From: Schoenoplectus triqueter
Lineage: Eukaryota; Streptophyta; Magnoliopsida; Poales; Cyperaceae
NCBI GenBank assembly: GCA_964058805.1
Contig: CAXKVV010000004.1
Location: 1 to 64,000, forward strand
Direction: 5' to 3'
Length of the DNA: 64,000 nt
The notes under the pieces were generated by a model, which was not told where the DNA came from, ran no database searches, and saw only the letters and a program-made list of their open reading frames with translations. The position numbers and the translations under genes were made by a program. Positions 1-10,982 of this stretch are shown here, in pieces (position 1 is the stretch's first letter; each line of letters begins with the position of its first letter).

Positions 1-161
1 AATGGACCATCCAATTATTAGCTGTTTTATATAATAGTATAGATTTATTATGTCGATCCTTTTATTCTTTGTTAGTATCTGACTTATATCAGTATATGTA
101 TTTTTTAATAGACAGATGGAGATATGATTGTAGTGACTTAGATGTATTTTTAGTCCTTGCA

Positions 162-418
162 TAAAATTTGAAAATTTTTGTTATTTTTTAAATGGGTATA
201 AAATTTGTTGATCTAACGATTTCTGCACCATAAAAAACTAGCAATTTTGTACCCAACTAAAAAATGGCAAAAAATTAAAAAATATATAAAATTTGAACTC
301 CAAAGATATTTCAATATGAAGATGATGTTCAACGGTTTGGATCGGCCGTTTAAACTTTGAAATTCGAGATATGGACGCGAAGCACAAAAGATTTTGTGCT
401 TCGCGAAGCACCATAGCA
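162..418. mobile_element. Foldback (MITE-like) element, left-truncated, TCGCGA family
   Basis: This is the right part of a foldback element whose full-length relative lies at 15558-15960. Both share the central stretch ending in TTCTGCACC and the right end GCTTCGCGAAGCACCATAGCAT. The left outer arm is missing here. The right end abuts a CT/TA microsatellite (419-451), as in the other copies. No coding capacity is visible. Confidence 0.7.
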
Positions 419-451
<33 letters not shown>

Positions 452-452
<1 letters not shown>

Positions 453-851
453 GTAAAGATACCGTGAGATTAAGCTCAAAGAGGTCTTCCGTGAACTTAA
501 CTCAAAAAAATAACAAATCATTTTTAAATTTTAATTTATCATGCTCATTAAAATTCTTTATATGAAAATCTTATGAGATGCAAAAATTTGGAGTGTTTTG
601 AACTTTTTAAGTCATGATTTTTTATTTTTAAAAATTATCTCTAAAAATAATAATAATATATTCAATACTTGAACATCATTTTAAAAAATTAAAAACGGTG
701 ACTTAAAAATCTCAAAACACTCCAAATCCCACAAGATTTTCATATAAATAATTTAATGAGGATGATAAATTAAAATTTGGAGATAATTTGATATATTTTT
801 TTAGTTAAGATCACGAAAGCCTTCCGTAAACTAGCTCACGATGTCTTTACT
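452..851. mobile_element. 400-bp foldback element between TA microsatellites
   Basis: Long imperfect inverted repeat. It begins AGTAAAGATACCGTGAG and ends CTCACGATGTCTTTACT, and further complementary blocks inside include GGAGTGTTTTGA near 590 and TCAAAACACTCC near 713. A (TA)n run lies on each side (about 440-451 and 851-869). Size and setting match the elements at 15558-16799, although the sequence is a different family. No ORF. Confidence 0.7.
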
Positions 852-869
852 ATATATATATATATATAT

Positions 870-2400
870 TTGTATTTTGCACTGATTAAAGAATCTCCCG
901 GATGAAAATTTGGATGGACCTCAGTTGTAATCGGATGGACTAAGTAGAGCTAGCTTGGCTATGACATGTTGATATTGAGCTATACTACTTTTCTGTTATG
1001 TGAATCTGATTCTCTGTTACGCAACACCGTGTATCATAATATGAAATTTATTGAATTATTTTGGAATTCGGACTGAAGAAAATCACGCAAAGATCTTACA
1101 AACTACTTGTTGTGTTGCGCAGTGCAGTGAATAAAGATTCACCCCCCCTCCCCCCTGACAGTAGAGAATCCAATCTATTTCGTAAGTATGGACACAATAA
1201 GTAGATAAATTTCAGACTATCAAATAATTAGATATAAGAGACTCAATTTTTCAATTAAGTTTAGACCCTCATTTAATTTTTAGCTATATTTTTTTATTCC
1301 CAAAAAAAACTTATTATTCTAAATTAACTTTCGAATATCAAATTTAGACACTGATCGGGACTTGCCCTTACACAGATCCTACCCTGCCCCATGCAGTACT
1401 TGATGCTGCTGAAATTAGCCACTTGGGCCTGTGAGGTGGAACACATTTGTGCACTCTCCTTTGAGCTATCTTTTGAATTTGAATTCAGCCCTTAGAAAGG
1501 GCCACCAAGAACGCTTGTTATACTACCAAGTTTAAGAAATGAACTTTGTAAGTTTTGTGTCTTTAAAAGAGTTAATAATAAGCAAAGTTAGTACTTTTTT
1601 GTGTGTTTATGTTTTTTTTTAACTGAAAGAATGGGTATTTCTGACGATTTTGAAGTTTCGGATAAATACAAGAATTATTTAACTTGTAAAGTACAACCCA
1701 TTAGCTTTCACTTGTCGTTTCCTTTGATAAATGCCGAGAAAATGATAATATGATATTATTTGAAAATTTTTGTAACGGCGTCATATATAATACAAACAAA
1801 TATCTCCTAGAAAGTTTTCTATTAGCGTACAGCCATAGACCAAGTATTCTCAATATTATGTGCAACATAAGTCAAAATGGTGGTGCTTCGCATACCTGCT
1901 CATATGTGAAAATTAAATTTTATATGCATAGAAATGCACCAAACCAAAACTTGGCAATAATACTTCAGCTAACAAATGATGTTCAAATGAGCTTTTGCTA
2001 GCTGTATCAATCCATGAAACGGTGATAAAGAATTAATGTCCAAAATAAAGAAGAATTTTTGTTTATCAGAGAAGAACAATAATTTTAGACTGAAAATAAC
2101 ATAACCACACAATATGCACATTTAGATTTTACACACAAGAAAATAAACCTGTTGAATTACAAGTAAATAATGGATCAAATCCTCAGAACACAATATAAAT
2201 TCTGTTTTATTCCCACATAATATGAAACAGAGAATCTTTTTGCATAGACACCCTCGTAAAACTTCAAATTCGTATGATTTCCCTAAAGCTAGATGCTATG
2301 TTAGCTCAAAGACTCAAACGGTAACAACATACATAAAAAACGGGTAATGGTTTCTTGAAGCAACTCTTTTAAATTCATGCAAACTCTAGCTTTATACAAG
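870..2400. other. Intergenic DNA 3' of the RALF gene
   Basis: No gene, tRNA or clear repeat was recognised. A short C-rich run lies at about 1141-1158. A somewhat GC-richer block at about 1350-1480 has no recognisable coding content. The part next to 2455 will contain the 3' UTR of the minus-strand RALF gene. Confidence 0.4.
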
Positions 2401-2455
2401 GATATGCAAACAATAAGAACGGAACAATACTGATAAACCTTGTATAATTTGATGT

Positions 2456-2758
2456 TTAGCTGCGGCATTGAGTGATGGCACTGCAACCGCGGTCATAGGG
2501 GTTAGCAGAGGCACCAGGGCGGCAGTTGTAGTACGAGGCACCTCGAACAGAGCAAGGAGTGCTGTCGGCTTGCAACGCACCATAGCTGATGTAGTCTGAT
2601 GTGGCAAGAACTCGACGGAGGCTGCCCCCAAACTCCAACTCAGCATCGTCTCCTAGACGCCTACCTGTTTTGACCCAATTGGTGTCACCGGCCGACACAG
2701 AGATGACAAATGCTAGGAGGAAGAGAACACACACTGTGGTTTTTGTTGGGGTAGCCAT
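2456..2758 (-). CDS. RALF: RALF-like secreted peptide hormone precursor
   Basis: Single-exon precursor of 100 residues. Residues 1-23 form a signal peptide (hydrophobic core VLFLLAFVISVSA). A short propeptide ends in the dibasic motif RRVL (48-51), the site-1-protease type of cleavage site known for RALF precursors. The predicted mature peptide is about 49 residues (52-100). It carries YISY at 56-59, the segment known to contact FERONIA-family receptor kinases and LLG co-receptors, then PCS, GASYYNCRPG and RGCSAITQCR. All four conserved cysteines are present (69, 79, 92, 98) and would form two disulfides. RALF peptides act in the apoplast, raising its pH and restraining cell expansion. The prodomain is short compared with RALF1/23/33-type precursors of about 115-140 residues. 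The start is the first ATG of the frame and directly precedes the signal peptide. The family is certain; the ortholog is not. Confidence 0.95.
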   Translation of the reverse strand: MATPTKTTVCVLFLLAFVISVSAGDTNWVKTGRRLGDDAELEFGGSLRRVLATSDYISYGALQADSTPCSVRGASYYNCRPGASANPYDRGCSAITQCRS

Positions 2759-2870
2759 TTTTGAAAAATTCTTTTTCCTCCTTACACCTCTTCTTTTTTG
2801 TGTTTAATTTAGTCTTTAATTTCTCGCTACTAATAAGTATTAATTGAGTGTTAGGGAAGTTTTAGTGGGG

Positions 2871-2880
2871 TTTATAGAGA
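2871..2880 (-). promoter_or_regulatory. TATA box of the RALF gene
   Basis: On the minus strand this reads TCTCTATAAA. It lies about 113 bp upstream of the RALF ATG, which implies a 5' UTR of roughly 80 nt. A CT-rich stretch (GA repeats on the plus strand) lies immediately upstream at about 2880-2915. Confidence 0.55.
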
Positions 2881-2959
2881 GCGAGAGGGATTGATACTTC
2901 GAGAGAGAGAAATTAGTTGAGGGAGATGGTTTTGTTTTAAAAATTGGGAAATGGGTATT

Positions 2960-4690
2960 TAGAGGTTGGAGGGGGGAATTTTGGGTTGTAGAAAGATTCA
3001 AAGTTTTGCAAAATTGCATTGTTGACTTTGAATTGTTACTTGAAAATAGGAAGCAATTATAACCCTGCATTTAGTTCTATTCTCATATTTAATATGGATC
3101 TGTTTAATCCCTTTTTCGGAAAGCAAACCGGTCCATATGTTGGCTTTAATCCCATTTTTCCGATTTTAAAAGGCCGATGTAATAATAATAATCTTCTAGA
3201 AACCAAATTTTATATTACTTTTTTTAACTATTGCTAATAAAATCGATAGATTTCAAAATTCTGGATCATTTAATGATATTGTTCTATTTAATAAAAAATT
3301 CTTATTATATGCAATATATATGATTAAGAAAATTTTTATAATGTTTGCGAGGCCAATTATTGTAATGTGTGTACTCTATTTTTTTTAAATGTATTTGTAT
3401 TTCTAGTGTATTGAGAACATAAAAGATTTTAGAGTATAGTTAGTTAAACAAAGTAAAATAGCAGGAAACCTAAGTACAAATATTCCAAGGTCTTTATTAT
3501 AAATTGAGTTATTCCCACTCATAATTTATAGTTAAATGCGATGATGGATTTTCAGACAAATCTTTAATAACTGTAATAGTAAATTTTCAATTACTAAATG
3601 ATTGGACCACATAAATTTAGGACAACTGATTTGTTAACAAAATATAAATACAGAAAAAGGATTGAATTTCCAACTTTCTTTACCATATACTACATCATCC
3701 ATATATTCTGACCAAACATCATGCTTTTCTCTATAATTATACTGATCGGGTGGTTTATGTTTTATTTTAAAGGAAAATGTTTGATGTGCCAAAAATACAC
3801 TAAACATTTGATTTCTCATATTTCCTCTGCAGAAAACTTTTTCATCAACATGACTTATCATATTATTTTAGTTGAATTTTACTGTTTCAAAAAAGATATT
3901 AACTCAAATCTAATATTTTTTGTACATTTTCCTTCAAATATTTATTTTATTTCAAAATAAACCCGAAATACAAACTAATTTATAAAACTATAACAAAATA
4001 ATGTGTTAACTAACTGAAAAGTTATTCTATAAGCTTACAATTAAAGTGATCTAAGCGCTTGATGAAAATGTGCGTTTGTTCGCTTACTTTAAATAAACTA
4101 TAATTAAAGGCAAAGAAAATGTTCGCTGTGTAGAAGAATCGCATACTCAAAATTCGAATGATAATTATTTATGAACACATTTAAGATTGAGTAGCTTAGA
4201 CTCTCATATTTATCTGAAAAATACATAGCCGACAATACATACCATATCTAATTTTGAATAATTAATCACTGGGGTCCCTTCTGCAAAACCTTTTTTAGTA
4301 GCTATTCATCAAGTCGTTTTCCTTCACCAATCAATAGAGATAAAGACAGCTCTGCTTCCTTTGTTGAAGTCATACTTACACTTCATAATTTTTAATCTCT
4401 AAGATTCATGAGTTTGTTCAAAATTTTAAGAAAATGAAAGAACTACATATTTCAATCGATATTAGGTATGTTCTGCTTGAAGGGGCAACAATGAACGTGT
4501 GGACCTTAACCGAGAAATACTGTTAACAATGAGGATAAAGCGAGTGAAATTCAAGGCACTTGCCACCGATTTTAATATTGTTTATTCCAGCTTGCATTTG
4601 ATAACCACTTTTTATTATTAAAACTTAAAAAGTAAAACTTGGTTATGATCTTTGAAAGTAAACCCCACAAAACTCCAACATGCTGACAAG
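2960..4690. other. AT-rich intergenic region upstream of RALF
   Basis: No credible gene. Short ORFs here lack family features and codon bias. The part nearest RALF presumably holds its upstream promoter; no named motif cluster was recognised. Confidence 0.4.
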
Positions 4691-5197
4691 TAGGGGCGGA
4701 CCTAGAGTAGAATAGGGGACAGCTTTCGGATTTTGAAAAATAATATTTTTAAGCTAAAATTTTGTTAATCTGACCCCTCCTGGATCAAATTTCTGACATC
4801 TCTCTGAATTATCTGATTATTTTTTATTGAGAAAAAAATATTTAATATCATGGATAATAAAAAAATTATGCAAAAATTTTAAAATATAAAGTCTAATAGA
4901 GAAATTTTTTTATCGCTATGATTATTTATTATTTTAATATAAAAATATATTATTTTAATATCCGATTAGTTAATGAGTTTAAATCTGATAAGTTACTGAA
5001 TCTGATTACTGACCCCTCTGACATTCGTACATGTGCTAATGTTAAATTTTCAAAATAATAAATATAAAAAAAAACATAATTTTTTCAATTAAATCTAAAC
5101 AGTTATGTAGTTTTGAATTATATTTTTCTAATTAAAAAAATTATTATTTTATATGTATTTTTAAAAATCAAGTTCGGCAAGACCCGCCTACCCCTGA
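4691..5197. mobile_element. MITE-like element with GGGGCGG termini
   Basis: The AT-rich ~500-bp stretch begins TAGGGGCGGACCTAG and ends with imperfectly complementary GACCCGCCTACCCCTGA. It also has internal repeats of GACCCCTC (about 4772 and 5009). This resembles the widespread plant non-autonomous elements that start GGGGCGGA. No clear target-site duplication was found, so the ends are approximate. A related fragment starts at 47083. Confidence 0.45.
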
Positions 5198-5569
5198 TTT
5201 AAACGGAAACGGAAATTCTCAAAACATCTCGTTGAACATTTCATGGCAGCAATATCTGATTTTGTTCGTAGAGTAAAATGGATGCTTCTTTTCAGACTGA
5301 GTGCTGTTTCACTCTGTTAGTGTTATTTATTTCCCTATGTAAACATAGTAAGGTCATTTTTCTTTTACTACATGAAAATTGAAAAGGAAAAAAACAAAGA
5401 TGAGAAAACAACAGGAACTTTTCAGTTTAAAACATATAAAGGAGACATATTTGATATTTCAATGTACGGTCAATTACCGAATAACTGCAATTTCCTTTAG
5501 AATTACCCTTACATGGATCCAATCATCCAAATGTTGGAAAACACCTGGACGAAATCTTAGTAGTCTTTA

Positions 5570-5970
5570 TGTTGGATTTAATTATCAGTACGTTCATTAT
5601 GGGAAATCTGAATCCAAATCCAACCCGTTATAAGATTGAACAGATGCACTGGAAAGGTACATTGAACAGGTGCACTGGAGAGGTGCATTGAACAAGTGTA
5701 TTGAGCAGATGCGTTGGCTTATAAATATACACTAGTATACTCTCTCTCACAGATCATCAGAAAAATGAATCTGTCACTATTATCAAAGAGAGAGAGAGAG
5801 AGAAAAGATACTCTGTTAAGACTTGAAGAATTTAGGTTGTGGAAAACGCAAGGCTTCCGGCTTCGGCTCGTGATTTCTTGTAGAACCAGTGATAGTGCTG
5901 TATTGGTCAGAACCGCTTCCGCACGAAGATTAACGGAGCAACTTGTAAGTTTTATCCGTTAAATATTACA
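5570..5970 (+). repeat. 5' LTR of the Copia element
   Basis: Starts TGTTGGATTTAATTA and ends CCGTTAAATATTACA. A likely TATA box is TATAAATATACAC at about 5720-5732. The GA-rich run at 5788-5814 differs slightly from the 3' LTR. Confidence 0.95.
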
Positions 5971-5971
5971 T

Positions 5972-5983
5972 TGGTATCAGAGC
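5972..5983 (+). other. Primer-binding site (initiator-Met tRNA)
   Basis: TGGTATCAGAGC lies one base after the 5' LTR. It is complementary to the 3' end of plant initiator methionine tRNA, the usual primer for plant Copia reverse transcription. Confidence 0.9.
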
Positions 5984-6427
5984 TTTTATAGCATATATTC
6001 TGGTTTATTAAATCACTATTTTTAATGAGTTTTATGTATATGTAAAATTAGTTTTACATAAGATAATTTTTGATAAAAATAATTATTTTATTTTTTTTAA
6101 TTCCAGAATTAAATAAATATAAATTTCAGATTTAAATCGCAAATTTTTTATAAATCTAAAAATTTTTCAGTGAAATCTTAGTTATTTTAAGATATTTATA
6201 AAATTCACTGTTTTTGGAGATTTTATAAGTGCATTTCTTGGAGATCCATAGTAAAATAGTGAAAAGAAATCAACATACACTTTTATTTCGGATCTTGTAC
6301 AACTGGGTTGGACAAATTTATAATCCAAATAAATCACAGCCATACAAAGAAAAAACTTTTGCTCCAAATTTCTTGACTTATGCGAAATTTTCTATTTTTG
6401 GGCTGAGGGGTTCTTGATTGGGAAGGA

Positions 6428-6575
6428 TATTTTTCTATACTTCCGAATTGTACCAAATCCCAAGTCCCTTTTCTTATTTTTCTATACTTCCGAATTGTAC
6501 CAAATCCCAAGTCCCTTGAACCCATGACCTCTAAAGTAAGAATGGTCTTACCACTACACCATACTACAACTTGTG
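6428..6575 (-). mobile_element. tRNA-derived SINE-like sequence in the Copia leader
   Basis: On the minus strand there is an A-box-like motif TGGTGTAGTGGTAAG (6547-6561) followed by a B-box-like motif GGTCATGGGTTCAAG (6515-6529). This is the RNA polymerase III promoter layout of plant tRNA-derived SINEs, although the spacing between the boxes (17 nt) is shorter than in tRNAs. The body after the B box contains a 43-bp segment present twice at a 47-bp period (6428-6470, 6475-6517). The SINE 3' end and target duplication were not resolved, so the boundaries are approximate. Confidence 0.55.
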
Positions 6576-6947
6576 TTAGAATAGTTATTCATTTATATAT
6601 ATACATCTGTTAAATTCGAAATTTTTTTTCTGAATAATTATTTTAAGTTCGAATTTTTTTTATTGTTCAATTTTTTTATTATTTATATATTTGTTGTTTA
6701 TCAATTTTTTTGTGGGAGTTTTGTACTTTAAAATAATTAATATTAATAAAATTTATAGAATTAAAAGATGATTGTGAAATTTGATGATCTTTTGATTTTA
6801 ATCTATAAATATTATTATTATTAAATTATTTTGAGTTTGTTACAAAACTATATGTGTTATGCTAAGTATTAAATAATTTATTTTAAGTCATCAGAATTGT
6901 GTGATGTCCTGACTTAGTTTAATTTTTTTTTTAAATTTCTTAGCAAA

Positions 6948-8306
6948 ATGGCATCTGCATCTAGAAATATTGTGGCAGAACTTAATAAGGGTGAAAAACT
7001 GAATGGCGAAAATTATGAAATTTGGGCCATGAAAATTCAGTATGTCCTGAAAGAACAAGAGGTTCTTACGGTCCTGGATCATATTCTAACTGAACCAGAG
7101 AAATGTACAACTCCCAAGCATATTAGTGACAGTGCTGCATTTGAATCATGGAAAAAGAAGAACTTCATTGCTCGCATTACGTTGTTGAGCGGTATGGAAA
7201 ATGATGTGATGCGTGAGTTCAGGCAATATGAAGTTGCCAAAGAGATGTGGCTTGCTTTGAAGCAGAAGTTTGGTGGAACTTCTGTTACCAAACTGAGACA
7301 ACTCACCATCAAATTTGACACTTACAAGAAGCGTCCTAATCACAGCATGCGTCAACATCTCAGGGAGATGTCGAATATGATTAGTGAGTTGAAAGATGCT
7401 GGCCATATTTTGACTGATGAACAGCAAGTTCGAGCAGTGATTCGTTCACTTCCTTATACATGGGAACACATGAAAGTGAATTTAACTCATAATGAGGGTA
7501 TTAAAACTCTCAACGATGCTGTCAGGCATTTAGAACTTGAGGAAGATCGTATTGAGGCATCAAAAACTCAGGAAACTGAAACTACTGTGCATTTAGCCGG
7601 TTCAAGTTCTCATGGAGGACAAGGTCAGAAACGTAAGTCAAATTATGGCAAGGGAAAGGGAAAGCAAGAGAAAAAATATAAGGGGCAGTATCATAGCAAG
7701 AGAAAGGCTTCTCAGAACAGTTCTAAGAAGCATAACAAGGCCAAGATCAAATGTTTTAATTGTGGCAAGAAAGGTCACTATGCTCGTGAATGCAATGAGC
7801 CCCGCAAGGTACAGATAATAGAAAATATTTCATATTTTTCATATGTTTTCAGTTTTATTTTTATGGCTGATTCTTATCCTTTGTGGACTGTAGACTCAGG
7901 GGCAACAGACCATGTAGCCAAAGATCGTGACTTGTTTGTGGATTTTCGTCGAATTCCTCAAGGATCAAAATGGCTTTATGTAGGAAATAATTCTCATGTA
8001 CCGGTCAAGGGTATAGGCACATGCAAGTTGGATATGCGTGATGGTCGAACCCTTCTCTTACATGATGTTCTCTTTGCACCTGAAATTCGACGAAATCTTG
8101 TATCTGTTGTTGTTCTTCTTAGATTTGGATTTAGTTTGAACATGTGCAGTACTAGTATTAAGTTGTATCTGGATGATGTATGTTATGGTTATGGATATGT
8201 ATCGAATGGTTTTATTATTTTAGATGTTGTTAATATAATGACTTCTTATAATACTCATTTTTCTTTAATTACATATGCTAATGATAATACTGATGTGAAT
8301 GTATAG
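6948..8306 (+). CDS. Copia gag-protease part of polyprotein, ended by in-frame TAG
   Basis: 452 codons. Residues about 15-230 are the Copia Gag region (UBN2/retrotran_gag type). The lysine-rich linker leads to a CCHC zinc knuckle CFNCGKKGHYAREC (C269, C272, H277, C282), which binds retroelement RNA. The aspartic protease active site DSGAT begins at D316. The ORF ends with TAG at 8304-8306, exactly where the GAG-pre-integrase region begins, and the downstream ORF is in the same frame. The next codons read HMRLGHIG, which in intact Copia elements is normally preceded by tryptophan, so TAG most simply comes from TGG by one G-to-A change. Programmed readthrough is possible but is not typical of plant Copia elements. 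Confidence 0.9.
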   Translation: MASASRNIVAELNKGEKLNGENYEIWAMKIQYVLKEQEVLTVLDHILTEPEKCTTPKHISDSAAFESWKKKNFIARITLLSGMENDVMREFRQYEVAKEMWLALKQKFGGTSVTKLRQLTIKFDTYKKRPNHSMRQHLREMSNMISELKDAGHILTDEQQVRAVIRSLPYTWEHMKVNLTHNEGIKTLNDAVRHLELEEDRIEASKTQETETTVHLAGSSSHGGQGQKRKSNYGKGKGKQEKKYKGQYHSKRKASQNSSKKHNKAKIKCFNCGKKGHYARECNEPRKVQIIENISYFSYVFSFIFMADSYPLWTVDSGATDHVAKDRDLFVDFRRIPQGSKWLYVGNNSHVPVKGIGTCKLDMRDGRTLLLHDVLFAPEIRRNLVSVVVLLRFGFSLNMCSTSIKLYLDDVCYGYGYVSNGFIILDVVNIMTSYNTHFSLITYANDNTDVNV

Positions 8307-8309
8307 CAT

Positions 8310-10982
8310 ATGAGATTAGGTCATATTGGACAACAAAGGATGGATAGATTAGCCAAAGAAGGCTTACTAGGCCATCTTGAACGGGTTAGTCTACCAACAT
8401 GTGAAAATTATTTAAAAGGAAAAATGGCAAGAAAATCATTCGGAACAGGAACTAGATCTAAATTTCCATTGCAATTAATTCATTCAGATATTTGTGGATC
8501 AATGAATGTGAGGGCACGACATGGAGGTAGATATTTTATCACCTTCATTGATGATTATACACGATACGGTTATGTCTATTTGATATCTCATAAATCTGAA
8601 GCTCTTGCATGCTTTAAGAAATTTATTATTTTTGTTGAAAATCAATTAGACAGAAAGGTTAATGCCTTAAGAACGGATCGTGGTCGCGAATATTTATCTG
8701 ATGAATTCAAACAAATGTGCGAAGAAAAAGGAATACTTAGGCAATTGACCATACCATATACTCCACAACAAAATGGAGTAGCTGAAAGGAGAAATCGAAC
8801 TCTTTTAGAAATGGTTAGGTCAATGATGGTTCAAGCAAATCTGCTAATCACTTTTTGGGGTGATGCATTGTTGACTGCTGTTTATATTCTAAACCGTGTA
8901 CCATCTAAATCTGTTTCTTCTACTCCTTACGAACTTTGGAATAATAGAAAACCAGATCTTAGTGATCTGAGACCTTGGGGATGTGCTGCTTTTGTTCATG
9001 ATATGTCTCATCAGCATGGTAAATTAGGTCCACGAGGTAAAAAGAGTATATTTATACGATACTCTGAACATTCCAAAGGTTATGTGTTCATTGGTGAACA
9101 ATCAAGTGGGAGTGTAACAGAATTTGAGTCACGAGATGTCATTTTTTTAGAAAATGAATTTCCAAGAAAGGGTGAGATAGTTCAGGATTTTTCTCTATAT
9201 GAGGTAGATGAACAAAATGATTTGATTGTTGCAAATCGTTTAGTGCATATTCCTGAACCTCCAACAGTATCTCATCCAAGTGGGAGAAAATTAGCAGATG
9301 ATGCTGAGTCAAGCTCAGCACAATCACAAATTAGGCAGAGCAACCGTGCTAGAGTTCTTAAACGTCATTTTCCAATTGAGAATGAATCTTACATGATTGT
9401 CATGCAAGATGAAGAAGAGCCAACAAATATTCGAGAGGCTCTCATTTGTCCCGCTAAAGAGAAATGGATGAAAGCAATGGAAGAAGAAATGGAGTCAATG
9501 AGATCAAATAATGTTTGGAAATTAGTTGATCCCCCAGAAGGACGTAAGGCAATTGGGAACAAATGGGTTCTCAAGATTAAACGTCTAGCTGACGGCTCAA
9601 TTGACAGGTATAAGGCATGCCTTGTTGCTAAGGGGTATACACAACAAGAAGGGATAGACTATGAAGAAACTTTCTCTCCTGTTGTGAGATTTACTTCTAT
9701 ACGATTGATACTAGCTATTGTTGCCGGTTTAGATTTGGAGTTGCATCAAATGGATGTCAAAACCGCATTTCTAAATGGCAATCTGGAAGAAGAGATATAT
9801 ATGGAACAACCTGCAAGCTTTGTTGTTGAAGGTCAAGAGCACAAAGTGTGCAAATTATTGAGATCTATTTATGGTCTCAAACAATCTTCCAGACAATGGT
9901 ACATTCGATTTCATCAAGCTATCATATCATTCGATTTTAAAATGATTGATGAAGATCACTGCGTGTATGTTAAGAGATCCAAAAATAAATTTGTGATACT
10001 ATCACTTTATGTGGATGACATACTGTTGGCTAGTAACAATAAGGAGTATGTGAAAACTATCAAAGAATGGTTATCCTCCAATTTTGATATGAAAGATATG
10101 GGTGAAGCAGCATATATTCTTGGAGTGAAGATTGAAAGAGATCGTTCCAAGAAGATGTTAGCTCTATCACAAGAGCATTACATCAGAAAAGTACTTGAAA
10201 AGTTTCATATGCAAGACTGTAAATCCATTGATACTCCTATAGCAAAAGGCGAAGGTTTTAGCTTAAGAATGTGTCCAAAGACTCCAGATGAAAAAGCACA
10301 AATGAAAAAAATTCCTTACTCAAGTGCTGTAGGCAGTCTCATGTATGCTATGATGTGTGCTAGACCGGATATCAGTTTCGCCGTTGGAATGGTGAGTAGA
10401 TATCAAGCTAATCCAGGACAGTCCCATTGGAAAGCAGTGAAAAGAATACTTAGGTATCTGAAAGGTACTGCAGATTATTCATTATGTTTTCAAGGAGAAA
10501 ATCTACAACTCATGGGTTATGCAGATGCTGACTGGGGAGGAGATTTAGATGAAAGAAAATCTATCTCTGGTTATGTTTTCTTACTTAATAATGGAGTCAT
10601 CTCTTGGAGTAGTAAGAAACAGAGTTGTATATCCTTATCCACAATGGAAGCTGAATTTGTGGCATTTTCAGCAGCAGTACAAGAAGCAGTTTGGCTTAGA
10701 AGATTTTTAAATCACTTGGGTTTCTGTGAGAATGAAACTGACCCAGTGTTAGTACATAGTGATAGTCAGGCAGCGATCGCTTATACAAAAGATCCCAAGT
10801 ATCATTCAAAAACCAAACACATTGATACTAAGTATAACTTCGTTAGAGACATGGTGGCGAAAAAACAAGTTTGCATGCAATATATATCTACACACAAAAT
10901 GGTGGCAGATCCTTTTATAAAGGCAATACCTAGAGATATGTTTGTTGGTCATGTCAAATCTCTAGGGTTACATAGATTATGA
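8310..10982 (+). CDS. Copia integrase-reverse transcriptase-RNase H part of polyprotein
   Basis: 890 codons in frame with the gag-protease ORF. The integrase zinc-binding region begins at HMRLGHIG. Its CxxC is damaged: C31 is present, but the second cysteine is Tyr34 (CENY; TAT where TGT is expected). The integrase core has D60 (HSDICG), D123 (RTDRG) and E159 (NGVAER), which gives the D,D-35-E arrangement. The reverse transcriptase (about 370-620) contains QMDVKTAFLNG and the catalytic YVDD at 567-570. RNase H follows (GYADADWGGD near 736, SLSTMEAEF, HSDSQAAI) and reaches the stop without interruption. The likely original start is not the Met at 8310; translation would have continued from gag. 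The copy looks young but cannot make a full polyprotein without readthrough. Confidence 0.93.
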   Translation: MRLGHIGQQRMDRLAKEGLLGHLERVSLPTCENYLKGKMARKSFGTGTRSKFPLQLIHSDICGSMNVRARHGGRYFITFIDDYTRYGYVYLISHKSEALACFKKFIIFVENQLDRKVNALRTDRGREYLSDEFKQMCEEKGILRQLTIPYTPQQNGVAERRNRTLLEMVRSMMVQANLLITFWGDALLTAVYILNRVPSKSVSSTPYELWNNRKPDLSDLRPWGCAAFVHDMSHQHGKLGPRGKKSIFIRYSEHSKGYVFIGEQSSGSVTEFESRDVIFLENEFPRKGEIVQDFSLYEVDEQNDLIVANRLVHIPEPPTVSHPSGRKLADDAESSSAQSQIRQSNRARVLKRHFPIENESYMIVMQDEEEPTNIREALICPAKEKWMKAMEEEMESMRSNNVWKLVDPPEGRKAIGNKWVLKIKRLADGSIDRYKACLVAKGYTQQEGIDYEETFSPVVRFTSIRLILAIVAGLDLELHQMDVKTAFLNGNLEEEIYMEQPASFVVEGQEHKVCKLLRSIYGLKQSSRQWYIRFHQAIISFDFKMIDEDHCVYVKRSKNKFVILSLYVDDILLASNNKEYVKTIKEWLSSNFDMKDMGEAAYILGVKIERDRSKKMLALSQEHYIRKVLEKFHMQDCKSIDTPIAKGEGFSLRMCPKTPDEKAQMKKIPYSSAVGSLMYAMMCARPDISFAVGMVSRYQANPGQSHWKAVKRILRYLKGTADYSLCFQGENLQLMGYADADWGGDLDERKSISGYVFLLNNGVISWSSKKQSCISLSTMEAEFVAFSAAVQEAVWLRRFLNHLGFCENETDPVLVHSDSQAAIAYTKDPKYHSKTKHIDTKYNFVRDMVAKKQVCMQYISTHKMVADPFIKAIPRDMFVGHVKSLGLHRL

